Assembly (NCBI RefSeq): GCF_001297705.1
Contig: NZ_LIRF01000007.1
Location: 372,001 to 436,000, forward strand
Length of the DNA stretch: 64,000 bases
Source of the DNA: Chryseobacterium sp. ERMR1:04
GTDB lineage: Bacteria > Bacteroidota > Bacteroidia > Flavobacteriales > Weeksellaceae
Reading direction: 5' to 3'
Numbering within the stretch: the first letter of the stretch is position 1; every line of letters starts with the position of its first letter. The translations under genes and the position numbers were made by a program. The notes under the pieces were generated by a model. It did no database searches and had not been told where the DNA came from. It saw only the letters and a program-made list of their open reading frames with translations. Below are positions 60,096 to 64,000 of this stretch, in pieces.

Positions 60096-60311
60096 CTATA
60101 GGTTTGAAGAGTTGTCTGTTGACAGTCCTTTTAAATAGAGTAGAGTCGGTGAGAGTAATTTGATGAACAGTTTTTTTTGATTGATAATTTCAAATCTGCT
60201 ATCGAAGATCAGGGCGGCTGTTTTATTTAGGATAGAATTCCTGATTTTATTTTTTGCCGGATCTTTTAAGGAAAGTCCTTTGCTGACTTTGAATTTTGGT
60301 TGAAAATTCAT
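60096..60311 (-). CDS. Small basic protein leading the ABC-HlyD-TolC operon (71 aa)
   Basis: A 71-residue ORF, very basic, with no signal peptide, no double glycine and no cysteine. The N-terminus MNFQPKFKVSKGLSLKDPAK is Lys-rich; the middle is helical with a hydrophobic stretch (LFIKLLSPTLLYLKGL). It sits between a clear promoter box and the ABC gene, 75 bases before it, on the same strand. I do not recognise it. Position suggests a cargo, an accessory factor or a regulator of the exporter. It could also be non-coding leader. Confidence 0.5.
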   Translation of the reverse strand: MNFQPKFKVSKGLSLKDPAKNKIRNSILNKTAALIFDSRFEIINQKKLFIKLLSPTLLYLKGLSTDNSSNL

Positions 60312-60339
60312 GAGATATACATATATTATTTCGGGGATT

Positions 60340-60347
60340 CAAAGATA
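60340..60347 (-). promoter_or_regulatory. -7 box of the exporter operon
   Basis: Minus strand TATCTTTG matches TAnnTTTG, 28 bases before the ATG of the 71-residue ORF. Confidence 0.55.
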
Positions 60348-60550
60348 ATATATGGGATTTGTTAATGTTCTTATCTACATTAGAATGCAATTAAAATGTG
60401 ATTAGAATATCAGGGATGCATTCAGTTTTTTTATGATCATCAGCGCGTAATTCATACATTCGCTGCGTCAAATTTTAAGAAGATCAACATGAAACTTGCC
60501 CAATGCGTTAAAAGTTCTATAAATTTCTTTTTAAGCTTGTTCATTTTTAG

Positions 60551-60558
60551 TAAATTTG
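60551..60558 (+). promoter_or_regulatory. -7 box of sucC
   Basis: TAAATTTG matches TAnnTTTG, 38 bases before the sucC ATG. Confidence 0.5.
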
Positions 60559-60596
60559 TCAACCTTTAAATATTAAAATAAAATAATAAAAATAAT

Positions 60597-61787
60597 ATGA
60601 ATCTTCACGAGTATCAATCAAAAGAGATTTTATCAAAGTACGGAGTTGCTATCCAACGTGGTTTCGTAGCTAACAATGTGGAAGAAGCTGTAGCAGCTGC
60701 TGAAAAATTGACTGCTGAATTCGGAGCTCAGGCTTGGGTAGTAAAAGCACAAATTCACGCAGGTGGTCGTGGTAAAGGTGGAGGTGTTAAGTTTTCTCCA
60801 AACATGGATAAACTTAAAGAAAACGCTCAAAACATCATCGGAATGCAGTTGGTAACACCACAAACTTCTGCTGAAGGTAAAAAAGTACACTCTGTTTTGG
60901 TTGCAGAAGATGTTTATTATCCGGGAGAATCTGAAACTAAAGAATTTTATGTTTCTATTCTTTTAGATAGAGCTGAAGGTAAAAATACAATCGTATATTC
61001 TACTGAAGGAGGTATGGATATTGAGCACGTTGCAGAAGTAACTCCTCATTTGATCCACAAAGAAATTATTGATCCTGCTTTAGGTCTTCAAGGTTTCCAG
61101 GCTAGAAAAATTGCTTTCAACTTAGGTCTTGAAGGAAATGCTTTAAAAGAATTCACAAAATTCATTGCATCTCTTTACAATGCTTATACAGGAATTGACG
61201 CTTCTCTTTTCGAAATCAACCCTGTGTTGAAAACTTCTGATAACAAAATTATCGCTGTAGATGCTAAAGTAACTTTGGATGGTAACGCATTGTTCCGTCA
61301 CAAAGATCTTGCTGAGCTTAGAGATACAAGAGAAGAAGATCCTATGGATGTTGAAGCTGGTGAAGCTGGTCTTAACTTCGTAAAACTAGACGGTAACGTT
61401 GCTTGTATGGTAAACGGAGCTGGTCTTGCAATGGCAACGATGGATATCATTAAATTATCTGGTGGTAGCCCTGCAAACTTCCTGGACGTTGGAGGTACTG
61501 CTGATGCTCAGAGAGTACAAACTGCTTTCGGAATCATCTTAAGAGATCCAAACGTAAAAGCAATCTTGATCAACATCTTTGGAGGTATCGTAAGATGTGA
61601 CAGAGTTGCTCAAGGTGTTGTAGATGCTTACAGAGCGATGGGTAGCCTTCCGGTTCCATTGATCGTAAGATTACAAGGAACTAACGCTGTAGAAGCTAAA
61701 AAATTAATTGATGAGTCAGGTCTTCCTGTACACTCTGCAATTACTTTAGAAGAAGCTGCAAACAAAGTAAAAGAAGTTTTAGCGTAA
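60597..61787 (+). CDS. sucC: Succinate-CoA ligase (ADP-forming) subunit beta
   Basis: A 396-residue SucC. The ATP-grasp domain opens with MNLHEYQSKEILSKYGV and contains KAQIHAGGRGKGGGVK (about 50-65). The C-terminal flavodoxin-like domain includes NGAGLAMATMDIIKLSGG, FLDVGGTAD and NIFGGIVRCDRVA. It joins SucD to interconvert succinyl-CoA and succinate with ATP formation in the TCA cycle. sucD is not next to it: the following stretch is non-coding, as is common in this group. Confidence 0.97.
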   Translation: MNLHEYQSKEILSKYGVAIQRGFVANNVEEAVAAAEKLTAEFGAQAWVVKAQIHAGGRGKGGGVKFSPNMDKLKENAQNIIGMQLVTPQTSAEGKKVHSVLVAEDVYYPGESETKEFYVSILLDRAEGKNTIVYSTEGGMDIEHVAEVTPHLIHKEIIDPALGLQGFQARKIAFNLGLEGNALKEFTKFIASLYNAYTGIDASLFEINPVLKTSDNKIIAVDAKVTLDGNALFRHKDLAELRDTREEDPMDVEAGEAGLNFVKLDGNVACMVNGAGLAMATMDIIKLSGGSPANFLDVGGTADAQRVQTAFGIILRDPNVKAILINIFGGIVRCDRVAQGVVDAYRAMGSLPVPLIVRLQGTNAVEAKKLIDESGLPVHSAITLEEAANKVKEVLA

Positions 61788-61810
61788 GCCTAAAATTTTC
61801 AGATATAAAA

Positions 61811-61842
61811 AAACCGTTTCATTTTTTGAAACGGTTTTTTTT
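61811..61842 (+). terminator. Terminator after sucC
   Basis: An 11-bp stem (aaaccgtttca/tgaaacggttt) with a T loop, then more T. Confidence 0.85.
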
Positions 61843-62154
61843 ATGCCCTTACTTTATTAGGAGATAAAAAAATGCAGATAGTTGAGATCGATCCTTCGGA
61901 AATCTGAATGTGGGTATGTGCTCAAAAAAGATCTGCTTTTTTTGAAAAAATACTCTTCTTTAAAATTATAATTCTATAATAGAAAAGGAAGTAATGTGGA
62001 ATGATTCGATTGTAAAAATTCTAAGTAAATATTGTATTGATTAAAAAAATAAATATGCAAAAGGATGGTTAAATGAGTTAAAAATTAACTTTTTTTACTT
62101 AAAAACTATAAAACCATTGCGAAATTTGTTATTTTTACAGGCAACACCTTTGAA
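61843..62154. other. Non-coding stretch between sucC and the lipoprotein gene
   Basis: About 310 AT-rich bases. No ORF of note, no repeat shared with the rest of the window and no RNA signature seen, apart from short hairpins (gatcgatccttcg area). A promoter for the downstream genes must lie near 62110-62150 but no exact TAnnTTTG was found. Confidence 0.4.
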
Positions 62155-62604
62155 ATGAAATTATTTTTATACTTTTTCCTCTTTTTATTCCTTAACTGTC
62201 AATCTCAGGATAAAGGCAATAAACCGGTGTCTTCCAAAAAAGAAATTTCGTTCGAAGATAAGTACCATTATCCTTTTTCTTTAACCCAAAAAGATTTTTT
62301 TATCATTGATTCTCAAGAAAAGATGGATGAAATTTTCAAGATCATTCATCAAAATAATCAAGGAAACCGATTTTCTCCTATTCCTGCCATTGTAGAAGGT
62401 GAAACCTATATAATTATAAAGCCTCAATTAAAAAATACCAACGATGTTTTAATTGACAACATCAGTCTAAGCAAAAATACATTGTATGTTAAGGTAAAGG
62501 AATTTAATAATCCTGATGTTGAGAAATCGAATCGGAATGCTCCCAACATCCTTTTAAAATTATTAGAACTTACCATCATTAAAAAAACCATCATTCAATA
62601 TTAA
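62155..62604 (+). CDS. Small lipoprotein of unknown function
   Basis: A 149-residue protein with a lipoprotein signal (MKLFLYFFLFLFLNC, Cys15 followed by QSQD). The mature part has alternating strands (YIIIKPQLKN, TLYVKVKEF) and a KNKKP-type charged start. No family recognised. It lies 19 bases before the metalloprotease gene and may share its transcript. Confidence 0.7.
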   Translation: MKLFLYFFLFLFLNCQSQDKGNKPVSSKKEISFEDKYHYPFSLTQKDFFIIDSQEKMDEIFKIIHQNNQGNRFSPIPAIVEGETYIIIKPQLKNTNDVLIDNISLSKNTLYVKVKEFNNPDVEKSNRNAPNILLKLLELTIIKKTIIQY

Positions 62605-62623
62605 TATAAAAGAAATACGTATT

Positions 62624-64000
62624 ATGAAAAGTAAAACATTTATTGTCTCGTGCCTCCTGATCGCTTCAAGTGCTTTTGGGCAGCAGAATTATTGGGCTAA
62701 GCTCAAAGATAGGAAGATCGATAGGGGAGACCTAAAACCAAGGTGGACTACCCCGACTGCTTTTTCTTTATATCAATTAGATTTAGAAAAAATTAAAAAA
62801 GAGTTAGCAAAAGCTCCACAGCGCTTTTCTAAAGATGAAAGCCTCGTGATGAAATTTCCGGATGCTGATGGAAATTATAGAGATTATATTATTCAGGAAG
62901 CCTCTGTGATGGAACCAGCTTTACAGGAAAAATTTCCTGAGATTCGTTCTTATGTGGGAGTACAAAAAAGCAATCCGTTAAATACCATCCGTTTTAGTGT
63001 TACTCCTTCCACAGGGATGAATGTGATGTATTTTGATGGTTATGAAATTAGCTATCTTGATAGTTATGCTAAAGATAATTCCTCTTTTATCCTTTATAAA
63101 AGAAAAGATCTTCCTAAAAATGACAGACTTTTTGAATGCCATGTGGAAGATCAGTTAGATGATTTACAGAAGAATGCTTCAACAATGAAGGCTCCTTTGG
63201 TTTCTGACGGTCAGTTTAGAACCTATCGATTGGCATTATCGGCAACAGGAGAATATACAGCTTTTCAAGGAGGTACAGTACCTTTAGCAATGGCTGCCAT
63301 GGCAACAACAATGAGCCGGGTAAACGGAATTTACGAAAAAACCATTTCAACAACAATGGTGATGGTGGCTAATAATAATCTTTTGGTTTACACAGATGCT
63401 GCAACAGATCCTTATACTAATGGAACTCCGGGGACAATGATTAACCAGAATCAAACGAATACAACTACAGTGATTGGTTCTGCAAATTATGACATAGGAC
63501 ATGTTTTTGGAACAAACAGTGGCGGATTAGCTGGCTTAGGAGTGGTTTGTGTATCGGGAAGTAAAGCGAGAGGGGTTACCGGTTCTGGAGCTCCCGTTGG
63601 AGACCCTTTTGATATTGATTATGTGGCTCATGAAATGGGCCATCAGTTTGGAGCCAACCATACCTTTAGAGCGGCAACTTCATCTTGTAGTGGTAATGCC
63701 AATAATGCAACAGCCTTCGAGCCTGGAAGTGGAAGTACGATTATGGCCTATGCAGGAATATGTGGTGCCAATAATAATGTTCAAGCTAATAGTGATCCTT
63801 ATTTTCATGCGGCAAGTGTGAATGAAATGTATAATGTTTTAAAAAGATCATCAGACTGTGCGGTAAAGGTTAATAATAATAACGGTGTTCCTACGGCAGA
63901 TGCGGGAGCTGATTATACTATTCCTAAAGGAACAGCATTCGTTTTAACAGGTCAGGGAACAGATCCTGATAACGACCCGTTGACGTATTTGTGGGAGCAA
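62624..64000 (+). CDS. Secreted reprolysin-like zinc metalloprotease, 5' part
   Basis: Open from the ATG at 62624 to the end of the window (459 codons), so the C-terminus is missing. A signal peptide (LLIASSAFGQ, about 10-19) is followed by a propeptide-like region to about 190. The catalytic domain starts near FRTYRLALSATGEYT (about 200) and has the metzincin motif HEMGHQFGANHTF (about 336-348) with three zinc-binding His, and TIMAYAG, the Met-turn, about 371. After it begins an Ig/PKD-like domain (ADAGADYTIP, DPDNDPLTYLW). Such proteins in Bacteroidota usually end with a type IX secretion signal, which cannot be seen here. Confidence 0.9.
   Translation, partial: MKSKTFIVSCLLIASSAFGQQNYWAKLKDRKIDRGDLKPRWTTPTAFSLYQLDLEKIKKELAKAPQRFSKDESLVMKFPDADGNYRDYIIQEASVMEPALQEKFPEIRSYVGVQKSNPLNTIRFSVTPSTGMNVMYFDGYEISYLDSYAKDNSSFILYKRKDLPKNDRLFECHVEDQLDDLQKNASTMKAPLVSDGQFRTYRLALSATGEYTAFQGGTVPLAMAAMATTMSRVNGIYEKTISTTMVMVANNNLLVYTDAATDPYTNGTPGTMINQNQTNTTTVIGSANYDIGHVFGTNSGGLAGLGVVCVSGSKARGVTGSGAPVGDPFDIDYVAHEMGHQFGANHTFRAATSSCSGNANNATAFEPGSGSTIMAYAGICGANNNVQANSDPYFHAASVNEMYNVLKRSSDCAVKVNNNNGVPTADAGADYTIPKGTAFVLTGQGTDPDNDPLTYLWEQ

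Noticed and set aside
63549..63821. A 90-codon ORF in another frame inside the metalloprotease
   Set aside because: The zinc-protease frame (HEMGHQFGANHTF) is open throughout and explains the region.

Overview
The window looks like a chromosomal segment of a low-GC Bacteroidota genome, most likely a Flavobacteriia/Weeksellaceae member close to Chryseobacterium. The reasons are the SusD fragment, a fused CcoN-CcoO oxidase, the lipoprotein TamL next to TamB, a GG-leader bacteriocin-like peptide, TAnnTTTG promoter boxes without obvious Shine-Dalgarno sites, and a reprolysin-like exported protease. This placement is inferred from gene content; no database search was possible.

Layout. 0-3 kb: the end of a SusD-type nutrient-binding lipoprotein, a 44-residue GG-leader peptide, and an arginyl-tRNA synthetase with a large internal insertion. 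3-15 kb (mostly minus strand): YihY, the tamB-tamL envelope pair, and a cbb3 oxidase (ccoNO-ccoP) divergent from a small XRE regulator. 15-19 kb: HdeD-like protein, PL7 alginate lyase, amino acid permease, tRNA-Gln. 19-23.7 kb: an accessory island bounded by two copies of the same tRNA-Gln (109-bp direct repeat). It holds a frameshifted exonuclease, a DUF5694 protein, a DUF6090-like membrane protein and a complete ISL3-type insertion sequence with 8-bp target duplications. 23.8-29.7 kb: a frameshifted AMP-ligase, ArfB, a GreA-like factor, an outer membrane barrel, a deoxyhypusine-synthase-like enzyme, an alkyltransferase-like protein with Ala in place of the acceptor Cys, and an alpha/beta hydrolase. 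29.7-32.6 kb: a tight four-gene membrane operon (GIDE-like, LemA, two small membrane proteins). 32.7-45.5 kb: htpG, an S9 peptidase, recA broken by a degenerate 114-bp tandem duplication, an MpaB-like protein, a LuxR regulator, a possible structured RNA, gapA-pfkA, a DUF4846 lipoprotein and an HxlR regulator. 45.6-50 kb: a MITE-like repeat and DNA-repair genes (AlkC/AlkD-like HEAT protein, DUF4130 protein, radical SAM repair protein) with a P1 peptidase between the last two. 50-55.3 kb: an HMG-CoA reductase gene cluster with overlapping stop/start codons, and a ClC channel. 55.3-60.4 kb: a second MITE copy and a promoter-led operon of a 71-residue unknown, an ABC exporter, HlyD and TolC. 60.6-64 kb: sucC, a lipoprotein and the start of a secreted metalloprotease.

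The points most worth a second look are: the degenerate ABC exporter (unusual Walker B, H-loop and signature) with its small leading gene, and the separate GG-leader peptide; the tRNA-Gln-bounded island; the broken recA; the paired 177-bp terminal-inverted-repeat elements; the ArgRS insertion; and a multi-hairpin intergenic region at 41.3 kb. Three core-type genes are broken (two at homopolymers of nine, recA by a degraded duplication), so sequencing or assembly error must be kept in mind.
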